Source of the DNA: CAG-882 sp050874385
Lineage (GTDB): Bacteria; Bacillota; Clostridia; Lachnospirales; Lachnospiraceae
Direction of reading: 5' to 3'
DNA: 30,941 bases
Assembly: GCA_050874385.1 (NCBI GenBank)
Contig: JBNMKO010000033.1
Span: forward strand, 1-30,941
The translations under genes and the position numbers were made by a program. This document shows positions 14,804 through 23,706 of this stretch, one piece after another; position 1 is the stretch's first letter, and the number at the start of each line of letters is the position of its first letter. The notes under the pieces were generated by a model. That model was not told the DNA's origin and did no database searches. It worked only from the letters and a program-made list of their open reading frames with translations.

Positions 14804-14838
14804 AATATATAACAAAAATAAAATCAGGAGGTAAAGCC

Positions 14839-16647
14839 ATGAAGGAAGGAAACGAGAAGAGCCCTAAGAAAGAATCGGCTTTCAAGAGGCTCATGGCGTA
14901 TGCGGGCAGCTACAAGAACTTTTCGTATGCGTCAATTATTATGTCGGCGGTGAGTGCAGTGCTAGCACTTTTTCCGTTTATCTATCTGTGGAAAATTATA
15001 AAAGAGGTTATCGAGGTCATGCCTGATTTCTCAAGAGCGGAGGGAATTGTACATAACGGCGTGATGGCGGTTGTGATGGCGCTTATCAGTATGCTCGTGT
15101 ATTTTGCGGCGCTGCTTTGCTCGCACAGGGCGGCGTTTAGAATTGCGGCGAACATGAAGATTACGGCGCTAAATCATGTAAAGAAGCTGCCGCTCGGAGT
15201 TATCGACAACATGGGAAGCGGAAAGGTCAGAAAGATAATAGCAGAGTCGGCGGAGGCAACGGAGACATACCTTGCGCACCAGCTTCCCGATACAGCCAAC
15301 GCGATGATTACTCCGGTGGCACTCGTAGTCATGCTGTTTATATTTGACTGGAAGCTTGGACTTTTAAGTCTTGTGCCTGTTGTGCTCGCATTTGTCAACA
15401 TGGCGGGAATGATGGGAAAAAAGATGGCGGAGGACATGAAGCATTATCAGGACGCACTCGAGGACATGAACAATCAGGCGGTAGAGTATGTCAGGGGCAT
15501 GCCTGTTGTAAAGACCTTTGGTCAGTCGGTGTTCACATTTAAAAAATTCCGTGACTCGATAAGCAACTATGGGAAATTTTGTATGTCCTACACAAAGATG
15601 TGCCGCAGACCGATGGTGCTTTTTGAGGTGTCGATAAACAGTGTGTTTGCATTTTTAACCTGTGCCGCACTTGTGGTCACGGCAGGCGGAAATATCACGG
15701 ATAAATTTGTTGTAAATCTTCTGTTTTATATTATTTTTACACCTATTGTGTCAACCACATTCACAAAGATGATGTTTATGAGTGAGAACAATATGCTTGT
15801 GGAGGATGCACTCACAAGAGTTCAGTCGATACTTGAGCTTGAGCCGCTTCCGGAGAAGGAGACAAAGAAAAATGCGGTTGATTATTCAATCAGGCTTGAC
15901 AATGTAACTTTTAGATACGACGGTGCAGACCGCGACGCGGTGTCGCAGATTTCGCTTGATATACCGCAGGGAAAGCATGTGGCATTTGTCGGGCCTTCCG
16001 GCGGCGGAAAGAGTACCACGGCGGCGCTTATTGCAAGGTTTTTCGATGTGAAGTCGGGAAGCATAAGTGTCGGCGGCGTAAATATCAAGGACATTCCAAA
16101 GTCACAGTTGAACGATATGATAGCATACGTTTTTCAGAATAACAAATTGTTAAAAATGAGCATAAGGGAAAATTTAAGGCTTGCAAAGCCAAATGCCACT
16201 GACGAGGAGCTAAAGCGTGCACTTCACCTTGCACAGTGCGACGACATAATCGCAAAGCTGCCTGACGGAATTGACACGCAGCTTGGAACCCACGGCACAT
16301 ATCTGTCGGGAGGCGAGACACAGCGTATTGCCATTGCGAGGGCACTTTTAAAGGATGCCCCTATAGTAATTCTCGATGAGGCGACAGCTTTTGCCGACCC
16401 TGAGAACGAGAGCCTTGTGCAGAAGGCATTTGACGAAATCGGAAAGAACAAGACGGTGATTATGATTGCGCACAGATTGTCAACCGTCAAAGATGCCGAT
16501 GAAATATTTGTCCTGAAGGATGGAAAAGTTGCACAGTCGGGAACACACGAGGAGCTTCTCGCGGACAATGTAAAGGACAATAACTATAAAAAGATGTGGG
16601 ATGAGTATAGAAAATCCGTGACATGGAAAGTAGGTGGAGCTGTATGA
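14839..16647 (+). CDS. ABC exporter half-transporter, subunit 1
   Basis: 602 residues, ATG after AGGAGGT. A type IV ABC exporter: membrane domain (about 28-320, six hydrophobic segments) fused to the ATPase. Walker A GPSGGGKS (385-392), Q-loop Gln 433, signature LSGGETQ (489-495) and Walker B IVILDE (509-514) are all canonical, and the switch histidine IAHR is present. The D-loop reads AFADPEN rather than the usual SxLD, a small oddity. Its stop overlaps the start of the second subunit, which points to an obligate heterodimer. The TetR gene upstream suggests export of a toxic compound or metabolite; siderophore-type (IrtAB-like) pairs look similar, so the substrate is open. Confidence 0.88.
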   Translation: MKEGNEKSPKKESAFKRLMAYAGSYKNFSYASIIMSAVSAVLALFPFIYLWKIIKEVIEVMPDFSRAEGIVHNGVMAVVMALISMLVYFAALLCSHRAAFRIAANMKITALNHVKKLPLGVIDNMGSGKVRKIIAESAEATETYLAHQLPDTANAMITPVALVVMLFIFDWKLGLLSLVPVVLAFVNMAGMMGKKMAEDMKHYQDALEDMNNQAVEYVRGMPVVKTFGQSVFTFKKFRDSISNYGKFCMSYTKMCRRPMVLFEVSINSVFAFLTCAALVVTAGGNITDKFVVNLLFYIIFTPIVSTTFTKMMFMSENNMLVEDALTRVQSILELEPLPEKETKKNAVDYSIRLDNVTFRYDGADRDAVSQISLDIPQGKHVAFVGPSGGGKSTTAALIARFFDVKSGSISVGGVNIKDIPKSQLNDMIAYVFQNNKLLKMSIRENLRLAKPNATDEELKRALHLAQCDDIIAKLPDGIDTQLGTHGTYLSGGETQRIAIARALLKDAPIVILDEATAFADPENESLVQKAFDEIGKNKTVIMIAHRLSTVKDADEIFVLKDGKVAQSGTHEELLADNVKDNNYKKMWDEYRKSVTWKVGGAV

Positions 16648-18359
16648 TAAAAAAATTGATGAAAAGGTATGCTCTCACAAGGCAGGGAGCGGTTGATTTT
16701 ATAAAGTGTACTGCGATAACCACATTGCAGAACATAATGCTTATGGTTCCGGTTGCGCTTATGTACTATCTCGCGGCTGATTTGATAAACGGCGAAGTTC
16801 CGGCAAATCACAGATATACATATATTGCATGTTGTGTTATAATTTTGGTTGTATTTGGAGTAGTTTTTTATTTGCAGTACAATTCATCATTTTTCTCGAC
16901 TTACAGGGAAAGTGAGCACAGAAGAATTAATATTGCGGAGAAGCTTAGAACACTTCCGCTCTCGTTTTTTGGAAAGAAAGACCTTGCAGACCTTACATCT
17001 ACGATACTCGGCGACTGTACGGTGCTCGAGCACAATTTTTCACATGTAATGCCACAGTTTTTCGGAGCTATGATTTCCACGGTGTTGATTGCGATAAGTC
17101 TTTTCTTCTTTGACTGGAGAATGGCGGTTGCGGCTCTGTGGGTGCTTCCTATCGCGCTTATAATTGTCGGCTGTTCGGGAAATGTACAGAGGGGTATTTC
17201 AAGAAGAAAGAGAAATGTCGCTGTGGCACAGGCTGACGGCTTGCAGGAGTACCTTGAGACAATCAAGGATTTGAAGTCCTACAATGCGGAGGAAAAATAT
17301 CTTGAAGGCTTGAAGGGCAAGATTGAGGCACTTGAGAAGGAGAGCTTTAAGGCGGAGCTTGGAACGGCTGTGTTTGTGGTGTCTGCGTCGTGTATTCTCC
17401 GTTTCGGAATTGGAACGGTTGCGCTTGTCGGCTCAGTTTTGTTGTGTAATGGTAAGCTTGATGTGCTGACATTTTTCATGTTCATTCTTGTGGTTTCTAG
17501 AATATATGAGCCTATGCAGGGAACACTTATGAACCTTGCGGCAGTAATAGCGCAGGATGTAAATGTCGAGAGAATGAATGAGATTACGGATTATCCTGTA
17601 CAGAAGGGAAGCGGCGAGCTTGATGTGAAATCATACGACATTGAGTTTTCAAATGTGAGCTTTTCTTATGATAAGAATGAAAAGGTACTTAAAGATATAA
17701 GTTTTACGGCAAAGCAGGGCGAGGTCACGGCACTTATAGGGCCATCGGGCGGAGGAAAGTCAACGGTTTCAAAGCTTGCAGCGAGATTTTGGGACGCTGA
17801 CGGCGGCAGTATAAAGCTCGGCGGCAAGGATATTTCACAGATTGACCCGGAAAAACTCCTGTCAGCGTACTCGATTGTATTTCAGGATGTTACGCTTTTT
17901 GACAACACCATTATGGAAAATATCAGAATAGGTAAAAAAGGCGCAACCGATGAGGAGGTTATGCAGGCGGCAAAGGAGGCTCAGTGTGATGAGTTTATAA
18001 GGAGGCTGCCGGACGGCTATCAGACAGTGATTGGTGAGAATGGTTCAGCTTTGTCGGGCGGTGAGAGGCAGAGAATTTCCATAGCGAGAGCTCTTTTAAA
18101 GGATGCGCCGGTTATTCTTCTTGATGAGGCTACAGCGTCACTTGATGCCGAGAATGAGACATTCATTCAGGAGGCGATATCAAGACTCATAAAGAATAAG
18201 ACGGTCATCATCATTGCACATCGTATGCGTACCGTATCGGGTGCGGATAAGATTGTAGTCATAGATGGCGGTCATGTAGCCGAGACCGGAAAGCCTTCGG
18301 AGCTTATCAGGAAAAACGGAATATATGCTAAGATGGTAAAGCTTCAGACAGCAGAGTAA
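16644..18359 (+). CDS. ABC exporter half-transporter, subunit 2
   Basis: 571 residues. I chose ATG 16644, which overlaps the previous stop (ATGA) and has an AGGTGGAG site; an upstream in-frame ATG at 16623 lacks a good one. The membrane domain spans about 20-300. The ATPase domain has Walker A GPSGGGKS (366-373), signature LSGGERQ (470-476), Walker B VILLDE (490-495), D-loop ASLD and IAHR. Both ATP sites of the heterodimer therefore look catalytically competent by motif, unlike many heterodimeric exporters with one degenerate site. Translationally coupled to subunit 1. Confidence 0.88.
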   Translation: MIKKLMKRYALTRQGAVDFIKCTAITTLQNIMLMVPVALMYYLAADLINGEVPANHRYTYIACCVIILVVFGVVFYLQYNSSFFSTYRESEHRRINIAEKLRTLPLSFFGKKDLADLTSTILGDCTVLEHNFSHVMPQFFGAMISTVLIAISLFFFDWRMAVAALWVLPIALIIVGCSGNVQRGISRRKRNVAVAQADGLQEYLETIKDLKSYNAEEKYLEGLKGKIEALEKESFKAELGTAVFVVSASCILRFGIGTVALVGSVLLCNGKLDVLTFFMFILVVSRIYEPMQGTLMNLAAVIAQDVNVERMNEITDYPVQKGSGELDVKSYDIEFSNVSFSYDKNEKVLKDISFTAKQGEVTALIGPSGGGKSTVSKLAARFWDADGGSIKLGGKDISQIDPEKLLSAYSIVFQDVTLFDNTIMENIRIGKKGATDEEVMQAAKEAQCDEFIRRLPDGYQTVIGENGSALSGGERQRISIARALLKDAPVILLDEATASLDAENETFIQEAISRLIKNKTVIIIAHRMRTVSGADKIVVIDGGHVAETGKPSELIRKNGIYAKMVKLQTAE

Positions 18360-18439
18360 AGCGCAGGTACATAGGAGAATATAACCTAATAGGACTAGAG
18401 TGTCAAATTTTGATATTTTAATCCCAATGGTGAAAAGTA

Positions 18440-18448
18440 TGGTACAAT
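18440..18448 (+). promoter_or_regulatory. Extended -10 promoter of the TPR-DUF4037-DUF4125 gene
   Basis: TGGTACAAT: a TACAAT -10 (18443-18448) with the TGn extension and no good -35, placed 76 bp before the start codon. Confidence 0.5.
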
Positions 18449-18523
18449 ATGTACTGCGCCGGAAAAAGTTAAAAAATTGATTGATATATAAGAATATTCA
18501 GGTTTTTAATATGGAGGCAGTAC

Positions 18524-20989
18524 ATGGATTACAATATTTTTTTCCAAAAGCTTGACGGGCTTTTGTCTGACAAGCGAATGGACGAGGCGGAGCAGTTTTT
18601 GATTGAGAATGTCAGGCTGGCAATGGAGCGCGAGGACACACAGGCGCTTCTCACGGTTATGAGTGAGCTTGTCGGGCTGTACCGCGTGACGGGAAAGCAT
18701 GACAAGTCTGAGATTTTTGCGGATAAGGCGATGATGATTGCGCAGGGAGCAGGGCTTTGTGGCACGCAGGACTATGCGACGATAGTGTTAAATGCGGCTA
18801 CGGCGTACAGGGCAGCGGGCGATTATGAGAAAGCCGGATCTCTGTACGAGATGGCGGCACAGGAGCTTAAAAATTCAGGCTGTGAGGACGCATACAGATA
18901 TGCGTCGTTGTACAACAATATAAGTCTCTTTTACTCTGAGACGGGTGACGATGCCCGCGCAAAGGAGGAGCTTTTAAAGGCGTTGGAGCTTATAAAGGAA
19001 CTTCCAAACTGTGAGGTTGAGGAGGCTACGACGTACATTAATCTGTCACTTTTATATATAAGGCATGAGGAGTATGCCGAGGCGGAGCAGTATATATTGA
19101 AGGCGCTTGAGATATTTAAACGGGATAAGGGCAGAAAATACAAGGATGCGCATTATGGCGCGGCGCTCTCCGCCTACGGTGACCTTCATCTAAAGATGGG
19201 AGAATACAAAAAGGCGGCAGAAATCTATGAGGAAGCACTGACTGAGATTGCAAGAAGCTACGGATATCAAAACACAGCATACAGGGCGACGTGTGAGAAC
19301 TGCATAGAGGCGTATGAAGGGCTTGTCACAGGTTGTGATGTTATATACAATACAATAACTGCCAGAATTGCAGAGCTGAAAAATCAGCTTAACACAGTAT
19401 GCCGCGATGGTGCTGTGCTAAAAGGTCTTGAGCTTTCGAGGGCGTATTACGAGACTTATGTTAAGGATATGATACATTCTAAGTTCCCTGAGTATGAGGA
19501 CAGGATTGCCGTTGGGCTTGCGGGTCATGGCTCGGAATGTTTTGGGTTCGATGATGAGCTGTCGACAGACCACGATTTTGGGCCGGCGGTGTGCCTGTGG
19601 CTTACAGATGAGGACTATGAAAACATTGGTGAGCAGCTTGCGGCGGAGTATGAACAACTTCCTAAGAGCTTTTTGGGTGTGGCTGCGAGAATTGAGACTA
19701 AGAACGGACACGGGCGTGTCGGTGTTGTAAAAATCAGCGATTTTTTCATGGAGCACATAGGATGTGCCGCTGTTCCGGACAGAGATGACATTTTGGCATG
19801 GAAAAATATTTCTGAGAACGGTGCGGCGGCAGCAGTAAACGGTGAAGTTTTTAAGGATGACTTGGGAATATTTACAGGTGAGAGACAGCGCCTTGCGGAG
19901 TACTATCCGAATGAGCTGTGGTATCCTAAGATGGCGGAGACCGCGGTAAAAATTGCGCAGTACGGTCAGTATAATTATGGAAGATGTATGCAGCGTGGAG
20001 ACTATGTGGCGGCATCGCTTGCGTACACGGGTTTTGTCGAGCAGACTATGAGACTGTGTTTTCTCGTTTACAGGGAATATATGCCATACTATAAATGGTC
20101 ATACAGGGCACTTGTGAAGATGGCAGAGCGCAGGCAGGAGCTGGTTCTTACACGGATATGTGAACAGCTTGGAGAACTTGCAATGCTTGATTACCATGAC
20201 GTAGACAAGGTTTCTGAGTGCATAGAGCAGATTTGTTCGCAGCTTGTCAGGCTCTTAAACATGCAGAGTCTTTCGGGAAGCGGCGATAACTACATGGAGA
20301 CACAGGGTTATGCCATAATTGATGGCTATGAGAGCATGAAAAACTCGGTTAAGGCAAAAAAAGATAGCAGCGATGTGGGCGAGATAATAGAAAAAATAGT
20401 AAACATCGAGTGGGATATGTTTCAGGCGACCCGCAACGAGGGCGGAAGAGCGGACTGCCAGAACAATTACAACACTTTCACGCTGATGAGAAGAAGTCAG
20501 TTTATGGCGTGGAACGAGGAGCTTTTGAGAAGTTATCTGTCTGATTTGGAGGACGGGGAGCGCACAGGAAGAAATCTTGTCACAGAAAAGTATGCCCGAA
20601 TGATGGAGAGCACAGCGCCGGACGAGTACGAGAGTTTCAAGGATAGTCTTCCGGCGATAGACGACGAGAGAAGGACGATAGCGGAGCAGGTGATTGTGAT
20701 ACAGGTCGGATGGCTTGAGCAGTTCGTGGCAAAATACCCGGCACTTGCGGGGCAGATACGTTATATCCACACATCAGAGGACACACCGTATGACACCTCC
20801 GCGGAGACATATCTGCGCGGTGAGCTTGATACATACTCAAAGGACACATTTATTCTGTATTGCAGATATGTAATCGGACTTTATCAAAATGGAAAAAATC
20901 TGAATGAGATGATTATGGAAAATACAGTGTTGCAGTATGGTTATAAGTCGCTTGAGGATGCGCAAAAGCGGATGGAAAACTTGAAATAA
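18524..20989 (+). CDS. TPR, DUF4037 nucleotidyltransferase-like and DUF4125 multidomain protein
   Basis: 821 residues, ATG after ATGGAGG. Residues about 1-270 are TPR repeats (for example ATAYRAAGDYEKAGSLYEMA and LHLKMGEYKKAAEIYEEALT). Residues about 295-600 match DUF4037, a predicted nucleotidyltransferase: AGHGSECFGFDDELSTDHDF carries the GS motif (336-337) and the D-x-D pair (D349, D351). Residues about 615-815 match DUF4125 (NIEWDMFQATRNEGGRADCQ, then MRRSQFMAW and LLRSYLSDLE). This order is seen in other Firmicute proteins, as I recall. The biochemical role is unknown; the NTase motif suggests nucleotide transfer to a small molecule or protein held by the TPR part. A single-gene unit with its own promoter and terminator. 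Confidence 0.75.
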   Translation: MDYNIFFQKLDGLLSDKRMDEAEQFLIENVRLAMEREDTQALLTVMSELVGLYRVTGKHDKSEIFADKAMMIAQGAGLCGTQDYATIVLNAATAYRAAGDYEKAGSLYEMAAQELKNSGCEDAYRYASLYNNISLFYSETGDDARAKEELLKALELIKELPNCEVEEATTYINLSLLYIRHEEYAEAEQYILKALEIFKRDKGRKYKDAHYGAALSAYGDLHLKMGEYKKAAEIYEEALTEIARSYGYQNTAYRATCENCIEAYEGLVTGCDVIYNTITARIAELKNQLNTVCRDGAVLKGLELSRAYYETYVKDMIHSKFPEYEDRIAVGLAGHGSECFGFDDELSTDHDFGPAVCLWLTDEDYENIGEQLAAEYEQLPKSFLGVAARIETKNGHGRVGVVKISDFFMEHIGCAAVPDRDDILAWKNISENGAAAAVNGEVFKDDLGIFTGERQRLAEYYPNELWYPKMAETAVKIAQYGQYNYGRCMQRGDYVAASLAYTGFVEQTMRLCFLVYREYMPYYKWSYRALVKMAERRQELVLTRICEQLGELAMLDYHDVDKVSECIEQICSQLVRLLNMQSLSGSGDNYMETQGYAIIDGYESMKNSVKAKKDSSDVGEIIEKIVNIEWDMFQATRNEGGRADCQNNYNTFTLMRRSQFMAWNEELLRSYLSDLEDGERTGRNLVTEKYARMMESTAPDEYESFKDSLPAIDDERRTIAEQVIVIQVGWLEQFVAKYPALAGQIRYIHTSEDTPYDTSAETYLRGELDTYSKDTFILYCRYVIGLYQNGKNLNEMIMENTVLQYGYKSLEDAQKRMENLK

Positions 20990-20997
20990 TAGGTAAA

Positions 20998-21041
20998 AAA
21001 GAGCTGTAAAATGTCGCGTGTGCGGGATTTTACAGCTCTTT
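20998..21041. terminator. Bidirectional terminator
   Basis: AAAGAGCTGTAAAAT (20998-21012) and ATTTTACAGCTCTTT (21027-21041) form a perfect 15-bp stem with a 14-nt loop and A/T flanks on both sides. It serves the plus-strand gene and possibly the convergent one. Confidence 0.9.
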
Positions 21042-21079
21042 AATTATTTTGTCTGATTTGATATAAAAAACAAGTAATT

Positions 21080-21103
21080 CATTTTAAACTATCACATGAT
21101 AGT
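21080..21103 (-). terminator. Weak terminator of the DUF5050 gene
   Basis: ACTATCA-ca-TGATAGT (21088-21103) is a perfect 16-bp palindrome; on the minus strand it is followed by TTTAAAAT. It lies 38 bp past the stop of the minus-strand gene. Confidence 0.4.
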
Positions 21104-21140
21104 ATGCAAATTGCTTCTCTATCAACAGAAAATTATCAAC

Positions 21141-22151
21141 TTATTTTTCCGGTGTATATGTAAACACCTCAACATCCGTTCCGCCATGTGTTGGAACGCG
21201 GTACAACATGTTTTGACCGAAAAATGTGAAGAAAGTGTACTGTGATGTACAGCTTATGGAGTCCACATTTCCGGTTGCGATGATTGTGTCGCCGCTTCCG
21301 TCGATGTTCATGCGGTGGAGGGCATTGTTGCCGTCCTCGGTCTGGAAAAATATTACGTCGTCATATATATTGTAGTTGATACACTTGTCATCGTAGATAA
21401 CTTTTGTGACCCCGGTAAGTGTGTCATAAGTGGTCAGTGCATAGTTGTTTGACATGTCAAGGTAATACAGTATATCGTCATTCATTGACGCGAGATAGGT
21501 GTTTCCCTCAAGCACTGAGATGTCAGCGCCGCTTGACAAATCAGCGGAATGAATGTTGTGGTCATGGCTGTTTTCGGAGTAGTATGCCTTATTGTCAACA
21601 ATGCTGTAGAGCGGAATTTGTGTGCCCTTTATTGTATTTGTCTCTTTCTTGTCTATTGTTGTGTACATGGTCTGGATTTTGCCGTTGTCGTAGCTTCCAT
21701 AATATACGCGGTTGCCGATGAGCACCATTGATGAGATTACATCGTTGGTGAGCGATTTTGCGCTGCTGCCGTTTAATTTGGAGCGTATAACGCCGTAGAG
21801 CTGTCCTCGGAACAACATTCCCGCATTGTCCGGGTCAAAATTATTTTTTACATAGAAAATATAATTGTCGGTCACATTTATGTATGATACGGAATCGGTT
21901 GACAGCTTCTTAATTTTTGTGCAGTCGCTGTTCATGGAATAGAGCTGGTCACCGTCATAAGGATTTGAAAAATATATCTTGCCGTTGTGCTCAGCAAACA
22001 GCCCTTTGTTCATAAGATTTCCTGATGTGTTTCCAAGATATCCCTCATCGTTATATTTTATTCTGGTGCTCATATATGAGCCGACGCATAAGCCGACAAT
22101 GGCGGCGACTATCACGATACAGGTTATTATGCCGGGTAATTTTTTCTTCAT
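21141..22151 (-). CDS. DUF5050-type beta-propeller lipoprotein-like or membrane-anchored protein
   Basis: 336 residues. I chose the ATG at 22151 (minus strand, MKKKLPGIIT), which gives a normal signal anchor: three Lys, then the hydrophobic IITCIVIVAAIVGLCVGSYM (about residues 8-27). The cysteine there is inside the membrane stretch, so a lipobox is not convincing. The outer part consists of repeated blades with Y/F-rich strands (GKIYFSNPYDGDQLY, YIFYVKN, NRVYYGSY, DDILYYLD, DDVIFFQTEDG, QNMLYRVP) of the DUF5050 type, about six to seven blades. It is probably an extracellular beta-propeller for binding a ligand or protein. It is transcribed convergently with the preceding gene and divergently from pheA, and has no clear partner. 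Confidence 0.75.
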   Translation of the reverse strand: MKKKLPGIITCIVIVAAIVGLCVGSYMSTRIKYNDEGYLGNTSGNLMNKGLFAEHNGKIYFSNPYDGDQLYSMNSDCTKIKKLSTDSVSYINVTDNYIFYVKNNFDPDNAGMLFRGQLYGVIRSKLNGSSAKSLTNDVISSMVLIGNRVYYGSYDNGKIQTMYTTIDKKETNTIKGTQIPLYSIVDNKAYYSENSHDHNIHSADLSSGADISVLEGNTYLASMNDDILYYLDMSNNYALTTYDTLTGVTKVIYDDKCINYNIYDDVIFFQTEDGNNALHRMNIDGSGDTIIATGNVDSISCTSQYTFFTFFGQNMLYRVPTHGGTDVEVFTYTPEK

Positions 22152-22448
22152 ACTTCCACTCTCCAATCTACATATATTTTGCATAAATTTTACACCTTAT
22201 TTTAACATATTACAGGTACTATTAGCAATGTTGTATTGCGAAAATTTGTTCACAATGATACAATTATAATATTATATAATTCATAGCAGTCCAATAAATT
22301 ATTGAATATAACAATTACTGTATCTTTATATAGCCGGTAATTTGTAGAATTGCTATAAAATCGGAATCATGTATGCTTTATTGGAGTTTACTAATTTGTA
22401 GGGCACAATGATAATAAAATTCAAAAATATATAACGGAGGATAACAGT
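22152..22448. other. Divergent intergenic region between the DUF5050 gene and pheA
   Basis: About 300 bp, AT-rich. I see no gene, no T-box-like specifier or antiterminator, and no riboswitch. TTGGAG (22381) with CACAAT 17 bp later is a weak candidate for the pheA promoter. Minus-strand promoters could not be assigned with confidence. Confidence 0.4.
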
Positions 22449-23588
22449 GTGATAGATTTAGCTGAGTCGAGACAAAAATTAGATGTTATAGATAGACAGA
22501 TAGTTGAGCTTATGAAGCAGAGACTTGAGATAAGCAAGGATGTGGCGGAGTACAAGATTGCCAACAACAAGGCGGTTTATGACAAGGCGCGCGAGGAGGA
22601 GAAGTTAAAGACGCTGTGCGCGTATGTTGAGGATGACTTTGGGAAAAAATGTGTGGACGAGCTTTTTAAGCAGATTATGGCTATAAGCCGCAAGCTGCAA
22701 TATGGTATTCTTGAGGCGGGTGGATATTCCAAGGCTGCGCCGCATGAGGCTGTGAAGGAGTTAAAAAAAGATGGCTGCCATATCGTGTATCAGGGAGTTC
22801 CGGGGGCTTACAGCCATGCGGCAACGCTCAAGTATTTTGGCGGGAACGCGGACTGCTCATGTGTGCCTACATTCAGGGCTGCGATGGAGGCGATAAAGAA
22901 CGGTGAGGCGGACTACGCTGTTCTTCCGCTTGACAATTCGACGGCAGGAATTGTAAATGATACCTACGACCTTTTGAGGGAATATGACAACTACATTGTA
23001 GCCGAGGAGACGGTAAAGATTGAGCACGCGCTCGTCGGCATACCGGGGACAGATTTGTCCAAGGTCACAAGAGTGTACTCACATCCACAGGGACTTATGC
23101 AGTGTGCAAAATTTCTTGAGGACAAGGGCTGGCAGCAGTTAGGCGCGGCTAATACAGCGATAGCCGCCAAAAAGATTGTAGATGAGAACGACATGACACA
23201 GGTTGCCATCGCGAGCGAGACGGCGGCGAAGCTGTATGGGCTTGAGGTTTTAGCACCGCACATAAATACGAGCGGCATAAATACAACCCGTTTTGTGATT
23301 ATCTCAAAGAACAGGATAGTCACCGAGGATGCGGACAAGGTGAGCATCTGCTTTGAAATTCCGCATGAGGCAGGAAGCCTTTACTCGATATTAAGCCACA
23401 TAATGTTCAATGGGCTTAACATGACTAAGATTGAGTCAAGACCGATAAGTGACAGGAAGTGGGAGTTCATGTTCTATGTGGATTTTGGCGGGCACATATC
23501 GGATGCGGCTGTAAAAAACTGCCTTAGAGGTATTGAGGAGGAGTCAATCGCGATAAAGCTTCTCGGAAATTATAAAAGCAGGGACTAG
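22449..23588 (+). CDS. pheA: Bifunctional chorismate mutase / prephenate dehydratase
   Basis: 379 residues, GTG start after CGGAGG. It converts chorismate to prephenate and then to phenylpyruvate in phenylalanine synthesis. Residues 1-90 are an AroQ chorismate mutase (LDVIDRQIVELMKQRLEISK, then VAEYK). Residues about 112-287 are the dehydratase (YQGVPGAYSHAA, PLDNSTAGIV, catalytic TRF at 280-282). The C-terminal ACT domain (about 297-375) keeps the ESRP motif (329-332) that binds phenylalanine, so feedback inhibition is expected. All signature residues are present and the length matches the family. It stands alone, with no other aromatic genes nearby. Confidence 0.95.
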   Translation: MIDLAESRQKLDVIDRQIVELMKQRLEISKDVAEYKIANNKAVYDKAREEEKLKTLCAYVEDDFGKKCVDELFKQIMAISRKLQYGILEAGGYSKAAPHEAVKELKKDGCHIVYQGVPGAYSHAATLKYFGGNADCSCVPTFRAAMEAIKNGEADYAVLPLDNSTAGIVNDTYDLLREYDNYIVAEETVKIEHALVGIPGTDLSKVTRVYSHPQGLMQCAKFLEDKGWQQLGAANTAIAAKKIVDENDMTQVAIASETAAKLYGLEVLAPHINTSGINTTRFVIISKNRIVTEDADKVSICFEIPHEAGSLYSILSHIMFNGLNMTKIESRPISDRKWEFMFYVDFGGHISDAAVKNCLRGIEEESIAIKLLGNYKSRD

Positions 23589-23650
23589 TGCAGTGTGAAA
23601 AGAATATCTAGATCAGAAAATACGCTGATTAATATGTCCCACTGTTTTAC

Positions 23651-23675
23651 AATAGTTCAGTATAGCTGAACTATT
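23651..23675. promoter_or_regulatory. Perfect hairpin upstream of ppx
   Basis: AATAGTTCAG (23651-23660) and CTGAACTATT (23666-23675) pair perfectly around a TATAG loop. No T-run follows on either strand, so it is not a standard terminator. It lies 31 bp before the ppx start and may be an operator or a stabilising or translational RNA hairpin. Confidence 0.5.
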
Positions 23676-23706
23676 AAGAAAAATAATTAGTAAGGAGGAC
23701 GAAAAT

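Noticed and set aside
22270..22448. Possible T-box leader before pheA
   Set aside because: No antiterminator consensus (GGGTGG-type T-box) or terminator hairpin is present in the leader.
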